A DNA stretch of 64,000 nt from Trochalopteron elliotii. Taxonomy: Eukaryota; Chordata; Aves; Passeriformes; Leiothrichidae. The DNA lies in NCBI GenBank assembly GCA_024734555.1, contig JANPWX010000097.1, positions 1,503,391-1,567,390 on the forward strand, read 5' to 3'. Numbering within the stretch: the stretch's first letter is position 1; each line of letters starts with the position of its first letter. Below the pieces are notes generated by a model. That model was given only the letters and a program-made list of their open reading frames with translations, did no database searches and was not told the DNA's origin. A program made the translations under genes and the position numbers. This document shows positions 1 through 14,644 of this stretch, one piece after another.

Positions 1-3000
1 CCTTTCCAGGGGAGGTCAGTGCCAATCACAGTAATTTTTCTCTGAGAATTTTGTGTTCTCCTCCTCAAGTGACCTAATTTATCTTTCTTCCTCCCTCGTC
101 ATCATATAAATGGGATTTATTGCAACAAGCATGAAAACTGCTTTTTAGGACTCTAATAGCAGACTATGTCACCTGTGACATAAAGTGTTTGAAAACATTG
201 CTGCTACTTGGACTAGTCTTTCCTCTCATTTTCAGAAAATCTAATCATCCACTTCAGGCTTTAGAACATTAATTTCTCTTGCTTGCATTTTTGATACTAA
301 AAGAATTCCCATCAAGTTTAAATATGAATGCAGGAAAGAACTGAAAAAAATATTTTAATTGTGTTCAAGTCCCAGGTCGATAATAAGAACTGCTAGGGCA
401 GGGATAGCAGAAGAGAACAGGAAAAATGGCCATGGCTGAATGGTACCTTCCCCCAGCAGTCTGCAGTATAAAAGTCCAAATACTATTTAGCAATTTCTCT
501 CACTGCCTGTGGAGCTTCATTTAATTTATGTTTTTTGCCCCTGTAATACCTTTAAACTAGGAACCAAATAAACATCACACAGCTTTGCCACTCAGAAGCT
601 GGGCCAATTCTACTACATGCTAATTTCAAGGACATGAAAAGGCAGAAGCTATTTGCCCTTAAGATGCTAAAGCATGCATGCATACACAAGTGATTGCCAC
701 TTCAGTTCTGGAATTTCTCTTCATGCTAGACATGGTGAGAATACCACATGAAAATTTCCAATTTTTTTTTTATGGAATTCATGTTGTCTGTTTTCATATA
801 CATGAGAGGATATGCTTTTACTGGGGGGTGGTGACAGGGAGGGGAGGTATAAAATTCATCAGGAATCTGACATTTCTAGTCTGTCCCAAAACCAAAATTG
901 CTTTTATGCAGATGTTGCCTGCTGGGAGTTTTAATTAGGTGCCTTAGGGGTTTCCTCAGCAGACAACCATGCTCCTTGGCCAGACTCAGTTCCCAGTGTA
1001 CCATGTCATTTCCACATTTAATAAGTATTCAACCTTCATCAGTTGTAGGGTCCCACTCCTGTTGGGAATGCTCATACTGAAGAAAAAGTGAACAGGAAAC
1101 AGACACATCATTGCTTGTTTATCAAAAGCCCAACTGACAATATGAATTTTGAGGAGAAATTCTGAAGTTATCTCCTGAGATTAGACACTTTTCACAGACC
1201 AACATGTAAGTGAGTCAAAACCATTTTTTCAAGAAAAATAGTTTACTTGGGTCTAACACACAAAATAAAATTTGTCCCTCTTAGAGACCATGCCTGGGGT
1301 TTGTAACAACATTGGTGGGTTGGGGGCAGTAGTAGGAGTGAAACATTTGGCTGGTTTTCAGATCTTGGGGAAAAAAAGAAAAAACAAATTAGCCTGGTGC
1401 AGTCTATAAGCATAATGCTTGGACACCACTGAAGTCCTACATAAAATATCAGCATTGGTTTTGAGTGTATAGTGGTCCTCTTCAGATGGGTGAAGATTAC
1501 TGTCAAGTGAGATAATAATACCAATCAAAATATCTGAACCTGTGTTATCTCTCAGGATTATAGCATTATCAGTTGTCTTTCCCCAGTCACTCCGTGGCCT
1601 CATTGTACAATTTAGTATCAAGTAGTAGAGATACTTGTTGCAATAAATACATTGGATGCCTAATTTTAAAGGAGGCAGAAACAGAATTTTGCCCATTTTC
1701 ATATGCCACTGAAAACACTTTGTCTTACCGTAGATGTAACAGCAGGTTTTGTTCAGCCATCCATACAATAAAAAAAAAGAGAATTAGTTGGAACACAGAA
1801 ATGTTACCAGAACAAAACAAACTTTCATCCTAGTTTCATCCTAGTTTCGGGGAAAGTTAGGAATTCAAGAGAACAATTAATTTTCTTAATCCTTTTTATA
1901 CAAATGCTGATTCCATTTGTCTGACAATATTTTTCAGCTGCAGATTTATTGTCTTTTTTTTTTTTCATCCCTTGTGGCCAACAGTTTCCAGCAGACTGCT
2001 CTTTCAATTCCTTTGTTCCACAAAGTCAGTCTGTGAGACTGTAGGTAAAAATTCTGTTTGGGGAATGCATTTTTATTATTTCTCGATAAATACTTCATGT
2101 CTTTTATTCCACACCCAGCAGTACTCTGGTCACAGGGGTTAATAACAAAAGTCCACAATTATGGATGGTGACTGGTTGCTTAGGCTTTACAGCCTTACAA
2201 GCTCTCCCTGTGGTTGCTCCAGGATGATATAAATACGCTGTAAGTGCCCTTATATTCAAATGTACTTTGACTTTGCAGCAAAGAGCAACATTTGTTAAGA
2301 TAACAGTGGGGATGTATTTCAAAATGCATAAGGGCCCTTTCAAGTTCACACAAAATTATGGTGAATCACAATACATGCACACTGAGAAATTAATTATTAT
2401 ATATATTTAATGATGATAATATATTGCATAATAGCCATTCACCTCTGTGCTTGTACACACTTCAGACAAATATACAGAAACTCCTGGAAGTGCTAATCAA
2501 CCCAATTTGCATGCACAATATCAAATATTCACAGCTAAAAAATCTGAATATAATTCTCACAGAAAATCCTTTTTCTTAGAGAACAAAGAGTCATGCCCTT
2601 GCTAACTCAGTTAAAGCAGTTGCAGTAGTAATACCAATGTTTCCCTGTTACACGTTCTTCAGTTTGAGGGCTTTAATTTTTCAAGGTGAAGGAGTATAAA
2701 ATAGCAGTGTTAAAGCCTCCAAATGAACAGATCACAAGAAAACCACCTGAACATGAGGAAAAGCTCATTACTGGCTGAGGTGAGACATTTAGAGGCTAGA
2801 TCTAAGTTCCCTCCTCTGCCTGGACAGGGCTGCATCATGCACAGGAGGACATCCTAGCCATGGCAGCAGTCTTTCCTGTGCATGCTGATCCTCTTTGAAG
2901 AGATACTGAAATGTTTGCCGAGTGCTGGACAGACAAGTAAACAACTGATCACTTGGACATTCATGTGAGATTTGGGATACGTGGGTTCTGGTCTTCACAT

Positions 3001-4726
3001 GCAAAAATATTCCAACATTTTATACTCAAAGTGAAACACTTAGAAAACAAATCAAAACAAAAAAACCCCACACCTCAAAACTGCCCAACAACCAACCACA
3101 AAAAACCACAACAAATCACCCAACCAAACAAACCAACAAGTCAATATTAATAAAACAAACCATGAAAGCAACTGAGCCAGAATACCCTATAATCCAGAGC
3201 ATTAACTTGCAGGAGAAGAAGGAGTTCAGATAGGTGTCTTTACTGCCTTCATCTAAGAAGGGATCTGAAATTCACTTCATCCTAGTGGTTAGAATGCTTG
3301 TGTTTCCTCTCCTCAACTAAGCAATAATAACAAAAGGCAACACTTTACAAGACTGACTGAGAAGACATGTAAAGTTGTGACAGGAATGAATGCAGTCTAC
3401 TAAATAGCTTGGGTTTATACTGATATACTTGGTTTTATAATATTTAGGCATGCAGATGGCAGAATTATCCTTGTGTACATTTGCATGCTACAGAAATCCA
3501 GTCTTAGCTTAAAACTTATAAAAAGCATGAATCAAACATCTGTAGGTCTCAACTCAGTTGCAGTGTTAGCAGTAGTATACACAGAAAGGTATTGTGGTAT
3601 TGTTCTATCACCTCAAATTAAGCTTTAGTTTAAAATGTTAGGTAAACATGACATAGTAAACTTTCTGACACAGCCAAAATAGCTGTTCACTTTTCATAGC
3701 AGACAGAAATTCCTTAATTTCACACACTCAGGCAGAAAAAAATTCATCACCAGCCAACTTTCTCACAGAAGAGATCTTTAGAGCATTTCTGCAGATGAGA
3801 GACTCAAATCAAATATTTACAGGTCCAAGACAACTACCCAGACCATACTAGAAAGTTTTTTTAAAAAATTATTCTTCCTAGAGGTCCAATTCTACTCAAC
3901 ATTATTCATAACTTTACCTTGAAACGCTTCTTAAAAATGTATTACCTGCTCCACTGTAAACAGCTCAGAGTAGAACTGTGAGACTGCCTTGGGAGGCTCT
4001 GGGCTGTTTGGCATCTCACAGGACATCACTCAGCTGCCCAGAGGGAGCTGAGACAGTTCAGCTGCTGCTGAAAGTCAGAAGATTCACACAGCTCATGGCA
4101 GACAAGGAAACACCAAGGAACTCAGGAAGATAGATCAGACATGTCAGGCATAGGCAGAAATCCTAAAAGAGGCTACCCTCTAGGAATGCTACAAGCAAGC
4201 CATGAGCAATACACTGTGGGCAGTAAAGATTTCCCTTCACAGGCACGCCCCTGCCCCATAGCCAAAGGGAGACAGAAGTTGCTGTCTTTTAAAACTAACA
4301 AGAGGACACACTAGAGAGATCTCTTCTTGAAACCCATACCCTTGCAGAACTCCAGTACAGAGGTATAATCCAGACCAGTTGGGTTTGAACCCCTGCCCAT
4401 CACACTGGTCCAACACAAGATAACTATAAAATACACAGTCCCTCTCCCCATGCCATCTGGAAAAGCTCCACAGTACTTAAAAAGAACCCAAAGAGAAAAA
4501 CCAGATTTTCCTGCTTTTTCCAAGCAGCTTCTGACATCCCTGTAACATAAAGTTTTCTAGTTTATCCTTCTGCTTGCCCTATTTTCTAATTCCCTTCATC
4601 CTGCAATGCAGACTGAAGCATACCATGCCTTACCTGCACATTTTCCTTTCCTAACATGTTTCTTTCTATCCCCGTTACCTTTATAGCATCTTTAATTAAA
4701 ATCTTGGTGATTCTTTCACACTTGAA
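1..4726. other. Intergenic, no gene recognised
   Basis: AT-rich sequence with no recognised exon or repeat family. It contains an A/C-rich low-complexity stretch at about 3053-3150. An open frame of 136 codons at 1358-1768 (minus) overlaps a 93-codon frame and matches nothing known to me. In mammals the interval 3' of PDE10A is also gene-poor. Confidence 0.6.
3053..3150 (+). repeat. A/C-rich low-complexity tract
   Basis: Irregular AAAAC, AACC and CAAC units, similar to those at 11.7 and 22.6 kb. Confidence 0.85.
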
Positions 4727-5006
4727 TAATCACAGAATCACTGAGGTTGGAAAGGACCTTTAAGATCATTGAATCCAATCCCTGGTTTAACAATATCAAG
4801 TCCAACAACAAACTGTGTCCTTAAGCGCCACATTATATGTCTTTTAAGTACCTCTAAAGATGCTGGTCCAACCACTTCCTTGGGCAGCCCATCCCAATAC
4901 TTGATAACCCTTTTGGTGAAGAAATTTTTCCTAATATCCTATCTAAATCTTGGTACAACTTGAGCCCATTTCCTCCTGTCTCATGACTTGTTACATGGGA
5001 GAAGCA
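4727..5006 (-). mobile_element. CR1 3' fragment
   Basis: The plus strand reads 'aatcacagaatcactgaggt' followed by 'tggaaaggacctttaagatc'. Further on come 'cttgggcagcccatcccaat' and 'gaagaaatttttcctaatat', all hallmarks of a reverse-oriented CR1 3' end. About 280 bp and degraded. A 65-codon open frame inside it is repeat-derived and not a gene. Confidence 0.92.
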
Positions 5007-8000
5007 AGATTTTATAATATTTTTGGATCTTTACTTAAATATTAATTTGTTTTTCCACTTCTATCTTCATTTAAGAAAAATAAGAAACACAGGCTATGTA
5101 TGAATACTCTTCTTAAAGCAGTAGAGCATGTAAGTGTACCTATTCTATATAAAAGCCTACCTCTTCCAAAAACTAGCTTTCTACTTCAAACTTACATTGC
5201 ATCAGCAAGCTATGGATGTTCCCATTAGTGCAACTTGCTCTTGGCAACTTGGCAACATTTGCTTCATTTTCTTCTTGTAGGATTAGTCTACCTGCTGAAC
5301 AAAGCTCTTGCCCAGCTTGGTCCTGTCTGGTAACCAGACAGGCCACGTTATTACAACCTTAAATAAATGCTATGCAGGCCTAATACTAGAAAAACACTGA
5401 TAGTAAATGTGCAGCTCTTCCTCTGCATTACCAACTTCCCCATGTCCTGGTGCCCTTTTATCTCACGCAGCTGCACCTCCTCTGAAGGGAACTTGGGTGA
5501 CAGACCAAAGCAATAGGTAATCTAAGAGGCAGGGCAGCCCCAGAAAGCAGGCAGAGTAGTAGAACACTTTTGTGTGATCCCTGAAACAGGCAGGAGGAGC
5601 AGAGCAAACAAGTCTGAATGGAGAAAGCAGTTGTCTGCATGGAGAAAGGCTTGTTCACAGGTATCAGGAGGGGCTGTAGATGTTTGAACCTCAAAGAGTG
5701 GGAGAACAAGCTGGGAAAAGCAAACAACTCGCAGACCCCAAAGGTACAACTGCACTGTGATTTTTGCCCATAGCTTCACAAAAGCTGTTTTACCTATTTT
5801 ATTATACTCAGCTTTTCACAAAATACACTAGCTGCTCCCCCACCCAGTCCTCAGGCACCACACCAATCCTGTCTAACCCACCCAAAGCTCCTGAAATGTT
5901 CAGAAAGCTCTCAGCTGTTATCTTGATGTCAGGATGTCCTGAATGAATTGGTTCTATTCCGCAAATTCCTAAAGAACACATAGGAGTAATTCACAGGGCT
6001 ACCTAGCATTTCCTACTGCAGACATTGGCCCAAAGTACAGTGCTTTATGAAAACAAGCAAAGAGATAAGGATGATGGAGATTTTAGATACTAGAATCTGC
6101 TCCTAATTAGATGATGCAATGTAGGCATTAACAACTGCATCACTTTGTTCACATCATCAGTTTGTGGTAACTTAGTGACTAGTTTTCTGACTGCATAAAC
6201 AGTAATTTTTAAATGTTCTGATTTTTTTCTGAATTCACTTAGGTAACTGACTAATTTCATCATGTTGGGTTCTCTTTTTTTTCATTAACAGAACTAAATG
6301 TTAATTACAATATCTTACTGCTATTACTACCCACTTCTTGCACTTCATTTACTGGAAAAAAATAAAAGAGATTAAATATATCAACTCTTCTAGGTTAAAT
6401 AATTTAATTGCTTTGGCTAATGTCCTAATTAACTAGACAAACAACATAGAAGAAATGCATGCCACACTATGATTGTACGTTATGTCCAGGTTTTGTCGTC
6501 AATTGAGGTAAGTATCCCATTCCTGGAAGTTAATAAGAGGGAATCACTTGCTCATTTGAAGAAATATAGTGCTGGAGTCTACAATAAAGTAGGTCCCTAG
6601 CACTGGACAGATAGACACTAAAAATCGAAGGAGTTGAGATCATTTGCTTTAAGGTAATAGAGAATAGTGAGCCTTTTTTTTTTTTCCAGTTGATGGTAAT
6701 TTGCAATCCTGAACATTACCTGAGATATACACCAAGCAAACCATGTCACCAGCAGAACTGAAAAACCATCCATGACACTACAGACATGTCTAAGGGTAAG
6801 TAGCCTCTAAAATTAAGGTGAAAAGAAACCACCTTCCTGGATAGTTACCAAGAGCACAAGTTTATAATCCTACAGAATGAGCCATTGAAGGAGACTTCCT
6901 CCAATTTCAAATGAATTCTGCTGACAAAGGTCTTCCTCATGCCAAATCCCTCTCCATGGGGTTCATCCCTTTGGAAGCAGGTGGTTTTTTCACATTTCTC
7001 TATGTTTACCTATTATAATGCACAAGCTGGCAATAAACAGACTTACCTCTGCATTATTTGTCCCATGATACAAAACTTGTGAATGAAATCCTAGGACTGC
7101 TTCCACAGTGGTGAGAGTTTGGCCACTGAACAAGCTCTGCTCTTGTTTAAGACACAGTGTTCACATGTATTCAGAAGTATACAGAAGCCTTGGTTCTTTT
7201 TTTTTATTTAAAAGATGTTTCACTTAGTGAAGGACAGAGTCTTCTTCCCTCCATCAAACTGCATGGCTGAAATCTCATTAAACAGTAATTCCCCTTGCAA
7301 AGGCTGCAAGAAGTCAGCGAGATATTCTTGTACAAAGACTTCCTAAAAGAGAAAACTGTTTTAGCTAACAGTCAGGAAACTGAAGCACAAGATAAGCTAC
7401 AGAGGGTGAGCATCTACTTCACCCTCTACATTTTAAAGATTTTAAGAACAGGATAAATAGGTGTTAGGACTCGGTTAGTTTTCAAGAAGTCTTCCAGCTC
7501 TATTTTTCTGTGATGCAACACCCAACTTATCATTTATATTAAAAAACTTTGCAAGTTTCAGTCTGCTGGATAGTTTGACATATCAGAATAGAACAGGGTA
7601 AAGAAGAAAATAACCATCTAAGCCTCTGTCATCTTTATGACAATAATTATGGCTTTACGGATCATTCTTTTTTAATATAATTCCTCTTTTTTTAATAGAA
7701 CTGGAATAAAATAATATTTACATGGCATTTTTAGTTGATTTTCAGAGTGCAGGACAAAAATACCCATGAGAAGAAAATAACAATTCTACCACCAAAGAGA
7801 AATATCTTTGTTTGTAAAAGTTGAAACAGAATATCTTTAAACCCAGTTAGAAAGCCTGCTCTCCTCGGACTTAAGGAGAGAAATGTTCTACTTTAAGGGT
7901 CTTGTGGAAACTTCTACCAAAACCTTGCATGTTCAGAGATAGAAAATCTCTTCTGCTAATCTGCTTCTAGGTCTGGGACAGATTTCTGGTTTCTAGAATG

Positions 8001-11000
8001 CATGAGAGCAGTGTCTTTTGTCTTTTAATACTTCATTTAATATACTTCAGATTGTTTCCTCTTCCATTCTTACCTTAATCAAAAGGCCCTTCTTCAGCTT
8101 ATCCTCTGTAATGGATGTAATGAATATTTTTATGCTTTCAAATTATAAGAATAAAAGCCTTTTTGGGTTGTTTTGTCGGGTTTTTTTAGGGGCTAGTGGG
8201 GTTTTTTTGAGAAAAGCAAACAAGTGTTGCCTACTCAATCTTGTAAAATTCACTGTAAATTAAATGTTGAATCCCAACTACTTTTTTGAGGATCAGACTA
8301 TTCTGTTCTTAATTTACACCATTTGCTGAAAGAGGCTTCTTTCACATAGATCTCTAGCATCATCTTTCAGACTGGCCTATGCAGCTGGCCAGATGCTGAG
8401 ATTCCTTTTGGAAATAACAACCAATAAATTTACTGGATAGTAAAAAAAAAAAAAAAGAAATTCAAAAGTCAAGTTTGAAATTCCCTCCCCAAAAGAAGAG
8501 ACCTTGACATTTGCCAGCACCCTGAAATCAACCCGAACTCAACCAAAATTCAAGTAAACGTAAAATGAACAATTTACTGACAGAAGCTAAATAGATGAAA
8601 TTTAAATATTTTACTAAATAAATACATAAATATATTAAAAATGCAAAGAAACTTCTACTTCTCTCAGCTCCAAATGTTCACATGGAACCCACTGGTAGAC
8701 ATCCATAGCTCAGGCCCCAGCATCTAACTGTTTGGCACAATCAGAGGACGCAAAACTTTTAAATAGAAGAGTACTTCATTTGGGATTCTCTACTTCCTGC
8801 TTCTCCTCAATACTTCAGATCTTCTCATGCAAATCTTCTTCCCATCACTTCTTTCTTTAAAGACGTCCTATGATTTCCCACCCTCTGGCTGCTCACATCT
8901 GCTTGGGGAGCACTGTTATTCCCTGGGTATAATTAAAAGTGATTACCCCTTGCCCAAATGGCAAAGCAGTCAGCTATGAGTGCTGTGGTGCTTGGCAGAC
9001 TTCTAACCCCTTGTGAAGCAAAATGCACGTCTGGGCAGAATCAAATCCTTATGCACATCTTCTTCATGTTATTAACCTGTATTCTTTAGACACAGGTAAC
9101 CTCATCAATCATACTTTCTAGAGTCACCTTGTTGGGATTAATCTACGCACCAAGTGATTGGATTTCACTTAGACATAACAGTAGCTGCTCACTTCAGGGT
9201 AATACCAGCCCTTCCCTGACTGCTCCCTAAGATAACACTTGAGGTATAATCTGACAGATTTTCAAATAATAATAATGTTTATTACAAAGAGAATTATCAT
9301 AGTATATCTATTTAAAGATTCCATCTGTTTAAATGATCATCCGTCTCAGTGCCAAAATCAGAAAGAATCAGTTGACATTCCTAAATCTCATAGGTTAGAA
9401 AGGATGGCTTCCTTCTGTGAGAATGTCCCTAAAATTTGGAAGTTATCACTACAGTAACATACAAAGTTTTCTTTGGCACCACCTTCTCTCCAGGAAAAGT
9501 AAATCCAGCAGTCAAACAGTAATGACCCATTTTTCACACGGAAGTATATCCTCCAATGTTGTAGAGCAAATACTGTTGCAGTGGTCCTTGTGCCTTTATA
9601 ATTAATATCACGCATAAGGGAGAATTGAGATGACCTTTAAATCCCACCCCTACCCAAAAAATCTAATTACCTAGAGCTGGAATAGGAAGAGAACAATTTT
9701 AATAACTTGAAGCCTTCTATTTCCACCCACAATTAGATACATCACTATTAGGTTCAAAGGGGTTACCAACAATACAGGAAGAATACACAACAGAAAAAAA
9801 AACTCTCCTCATCCCTTGTGCATGCCTCATCAACCAAACCTCAGAAACATTTCTAAAATCATTAGAAAAAGAAAAGGATTCTGTGCACAGAAAAAATAAG
9901 CTAACCGAGGAATTGAAGAGATCAATTTATAATATGAATATGAGAAACTGACCCAAAAGCCATTGTTGTCAGTAGAAAGTCTTTTTAAAGGAAATCACAA
10001 AAAAATATTTGTGCTTTGTCTGCTATCCTCCTGTGTTAGCAGCATACACAAATCTTAGAACCAACCAAAGGTGAGGATAAACATTATATTTATCTATTAA
10101 TATTTGCCTGAGTATTATTTATTAAAATAAAATGTTGGCAAGTTTTGGATGATTCAGAAGAAAAAAAACAGTAACTCAGTTCATCAAAAACAGTCCAAAG
10201 TGTAACTAAACTGTGTGGGAGCATGCTTACTGGTTGGACCTGAGTGAGGGACTGGGAGACAGTGTGAAATCTCTATTCCCAAGTGGCAACATGATCCTGG
10301 CCAAGTTATTTAGCTCCTGTTTGTTTATCCAACTATAACATGGGTGTAAGAAGAGTTATTTCCCAGATGGCAGCATGGTGAAAGTTAATTGATGCTTGTA
10401 AACTTCTGGCAAAGTCTCTGATAAGAGGTGAGCACAAAATAATATTACATTCACCTTCTGGGAACTCCTACATTTATTTCATAAATGCAATAAAGATAAA
10501 TTGAGGGTTACAAGAAGAGAATTATTAAAAATATGCTGCAATAATTAGTGCATTCAAAACACACATTTGTGTTCATAGAATACTAATGAGTACTTGTACA
10601 TAAATATAGATCAGACTCGGGTAATGACTGTTTTATATTGAGAAATGAATGCATATATTGTCCTTGAAAAGTTCAAATCTCTTTTTTTCTTCTGCCCTGA
10701 CTTTACTGAAATGACCCAAAATGCTTAAAAAAAAAAAAAAGTATATACATTTTTTAAATTACCTTCACAGAATACATTCCAGGGCAATCACAAATTACAG
10801 TAGCTCTCTATTTTCTATCTCTAAACCAGACATGGGAACTGACACCATGGGCCCAAATTCAGAAAGTGTTTTCCACAGAGTGCTATCTCCAGCAGCCAGC
10901 AGCACCATATGTTGCTATAGGATGTTCCCTTCTTACTTCACGTATTAGATACTACTGAGGGATTCTGGCTTACTTTCAAGTCTTTTCCTGTTTTCAGCCG

Positions 11001-11699
11001 TAACTGTTATAACTCTGACTGCCCTTGCTACCCATAAAAATCCTATCTTTTTCACTTCTTTCTAAAAATGTCATTCTATAACAGATTTCCACAGACAAAT
11101 GCCATCTTGGACAGCAACTCATGGAGAGAATACTACTGTTTTTCTCCCTTCCTTTTTCATAATGATTTGTTTAAATTCTCTCTAGTAGCATGGATAGCAG
11201 AAGATGGCAGATCCAAAGAAAAAGCCATTCACTAGAATTTAGGAGACACTGTCAATTCTCCTAATAATCCTTGTTCATATACTCTTCCTCAGAAGTCAGG
11301 ATAAAGGGCCCACAGGTCTAAAATAAAATTTTAAAAATATTTTCACCACATCTTTTAGGACAAGCTGGATCCATGATCTGAGATGTCCATGTGTAAGGTA
11401 GAGACAGCAGTGCCTCAGTGGCAGATTCCATGGGAGTCCAATGCAAGTGACACACATCAATGCTGAGACACCACAGGTAGCACTGCAGAATTTGGGCTTC
11501 ATCTCAGACAGTGGCTTGAGCCAAAAAGAAGGCAGAGGAAGATAATTAAGGATATTTCACTTTCAGCAGCTACAAATTTTTTTTGGACCTGAATCTAAAA
11601 CAAGGCAAAAACCTAAGAACTCAGCTCCATGATGGAACTTCTTCAGCTTGATGTCTTACAATGTCACCTACCGCAGTGACAACCTTTTCATGAAACTTG

Positions 11700-11820
11700 A
11701 TCAAACAAAAAATATACACTTATCAAAACAAAAACAAACCAAACAAATAATAAAACTAAGTCAAAATCCCCTAATCCAAACAAAAACCAAAACAAAACAA
11801 AGAAAAAAAAAACAAAACAC
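11700..11820 (+). repeat. A/C-rich low-complexity tract
   Basis: Irregular AAAC, AAAAC and AACC units such as 'caaaacaaaaacaaacc'. Open frames of 84-88 codons crossing this tract on both strands are low-complexity artefacts. Confidence 0.85.
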
Positions 11821-13978
11821 CAAGCAAATAAGAACCAACTTCAAGCAATTTGAAGACCCCTGGGTGGCTCTTTTTGGGGTAGGCATTTTATTTGTTTGGA
11901 AATGGCGGGTTTGATATTTCTTATTTTTCTTATTGATTTTTGTTAGGTTGGGTTTTTTGGTTTTTTGAGGTTTTTTGTATGACTTATCCCAGGTTGCCTG
12001 CAATAGACTATACACTTCACTTAAACTGGGATGTAGAGTCTATGAGTCTCTTGGAATGAATGTTCCTCCAATGAATGCAAATATATCCATTTGACGCATT
12101 GACATCTCTGGGTTTGTCTTGTTTGCTACAAAGTGTGACTATTTCCATGTCCCCTATCCATTTGATTACTTATTAAATTAAAGAATTGAAAAAAAAATCC
12201 ATTTTCCATGGGTTGATTGTGCATGGGGAAAAAAATGTTCTTTTGGCATGGATTTAGTTGGTATAGTCTTATTTTCTTCCTACTTTCCCTTCACATTCCT
12301 TCATAAACAACCACTCTTCATAGCAGACATTTAATTACAGGTATTAAACAACAGCCCTTCCATTTGAAAGGACTACTTTTTCTTTGACCTGCTTTTTCAG
12401 GCTTTCTGCAAAATCAAGCAGATGCTTCCACTTCATCTGAACCCATCTTATGATTTAAAAAATAAACTGCAACCACAGTAAGAGTTCATAAAATGAAAGT
12501 CAAAATTTGGGGGCCATGAAAACACTCACACAAAAAACATTGATATGCCAGTATGTACCACCACAGTTCAAAGAATGATCCAAGACTAGTACCAGATCTT
12601 TTTTAGAAGACACAACTTTGATATAGTTAAATAACTTCCACATGGGAGTCTTGTCCTGAGAATAATTACTAGCTGGTGCTCCCATATGGAAAGGAGCCAT
12701 GATGGAAAAAGGGCAGTGTCTACTGAAAACTGTACAGAATAACACAGCTGTTTAATACAATTATTAGCACTCTACATCTTCTAAAAATGCTATATGATAA
12801 TATCGCTTTATGCGGACAGTATAGCTATCCAAAATAGTGTGTGCAAAAATGAAAACACTTTTCTGGTTTTGACATTTCATTATAATATGTGATTATGGGG
12901 TTTAATAGCAGTTTTTCAAGCCTGGATTCAATTGGCACACCCTCAGGAAATTAGGAGTATGTTTGAAGTTTGAGTATTTGTCTTTCTTGACTTATTTTCT
13001 TCTAGACTGTCAGAAATTAATTTTTCCTTTTCAGGTAGCAAAACTCCCTCTACTAGCTCCCACATATTTCTAAAAAGAAATATAACATACAACCACCACA
13101 AACACTGACCAGAAACTGATATCTAAACCTGTGACAGTCAAAATTCCAAGGTAAACACAGGCAGCACCCAGGGGTCTTCCCACTATGAGCCATAAAAAAG
13201 GAACTAAGACCAACTCATCTGATTTCAGGCACCAAAGAGAGAAAGATTAATCTCCAGAGGATGGTTCATATTCCCTAACATCTTCCTCGATAACTGAAAT
13301 TTGTTGGAATGGATCTGGGCAAAAAGCTACCTGGCTCAATGCAGCAGCTCTAGAAAGCATTCCCCCTCCACCTTTCTAAATAAGAAAGACTTTTTCTAGA
13401 TCTGGTATTACAAGTAATGTTTTATATCTGTGGCACTGTCCCATAAAGTTTTATAATGTGGAGTGTGGACATCATCATTTTCATGGCATAACTTGCTTTC
13501 CTGCTGCCTTCCTTTCCTACAATGACTTAGGCATGGATCAAATAGAGCTGTTAAGACCTGTGAACAAACATTTCTACAAAATAGTGAGACAGCAGGCCAA
13601 TACAAATTAGAATGGAAAGTTAAGTCCAAAACTGATTTTACTACTTCCTCTAGACCTGTGAATAGAACCCTCTAATCAGGAAAACAAAACTGTATTATGA
13701 CTTAATCTATTTAGAGGTGAAAAATAGTGTTCAAAATTTTGTATTTTGAATAGTTTTAATTTCTCAAATGAGAACTAAAAATAAAAACAACTTTCAAAGC
13801 TGGTAAGCCTGAAGAAATCATATTCTTACTGTGGAAACAGTAGAAATTGGCTAAGTAAATTGTTTGCTACAAATTGTTTATCTGGCTACAGGCACAGGCT
13901 AAATATTTGCCCAATTCACCGGACAATCTCTTAGCACCTACCAAGCTATTAAAAAATTATTAATCCATGTTTTGCCTC

Positions 13979-14442
13979 TAATTAAATGTCAAGTATGTTA
14001 TTGTATGTACATTAAGGGCAAAGGATGATACAGTTTTGACTTCAGCTAATTAGACGCCTTCCGTTAATTATGCCTCAAGACAGACTTTGACTCAGAAATC
14101 TCATGCTACCATTAATGTTTCAGTCTTCTTGATCTGTCCTGGAGAAAGAGAATAATGCCAGCTCTAGAAATGTGATTCCTAACATTGTGGAGGAGAGCAG
14201 AATTTTGGACATTCATTTTACAAAGCATCTTATTTTGCAAATATCCCAAGACAGTGTGCTGCTTTAAAAGGTTTATACATAAGCTCTGCTTGAAGCAAAA
14301 TGTAAAAATCCTTCTGTTACATTTTTTAAAACATTTAGTGAGAGTGCTTCTGTAAGTATCCCAGGGCTGATTACATTAAATTATTAACATCATACAAATG
14401 AGACTAATTAACCTTGTATTCTACTATATCTATTACTAATTA
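13979..14442. promoter_or_regulatory. TAATTA-rich block, candidate enhancer
   Basis: Five TAATTA homeodomain core sites (13979, 14047, 14065, 14405 and 14437) lie within 464 bp of non-repetitive sequence. A rough expectation for DNA of this composition is less than one. No gene is present. Enhancer function is inferred from motif density only. Confidence 0.25.
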
Positions 14443-14600
14443 CCTTTATGTTTTATTTCTAATAGCCTTTTGGTTGACCGATTATTTTACATTTATAATG
14501 TTCTCAAATTTTAATTTTTAACAAAATATATCCTATCATCCTCACAGAATGAACTAAGTTTTATTTTTGTCCAAATTTTGCCTGTCAAATGACATTGACA

Positions 14601-14644
14601 TTTATCCACTCAGTCCCATACCTTTATCCACTCAGTCCCATACC
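14601..14644. repeat. Perfect 22-bp tandem duplication
   Basis: A 22-base unit beginning 'tttatccactcagtcccata' occurs twice in direct succession (14601-14622 and 14623-14644) with no mismatch, which suggests a recent duplication. Confidence 0.97.

Noticed and set aside
1358..1768. Open frame of 136 codons on the minus strand
   Set aside because: No domain or family recognised. A second frame is open in the same interval, and there is no splice or promoter context.
4365..4405. tRNA T-arm-like sequence (GGGTTCAAACCC on the minus strand)
   Set aside because: No acceptor stem, D-arm or anticodon arm could be built around it; it is a short chance palindrome.
11648..12015. Overlapping open frames of 84-88 codons on both strands
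   Set aside because: They are produced by A/C-rich and T/G-rich low-complexity sequence (Lys/Thr/Gln-rich or Phe/Leu/Val-rich peptides).
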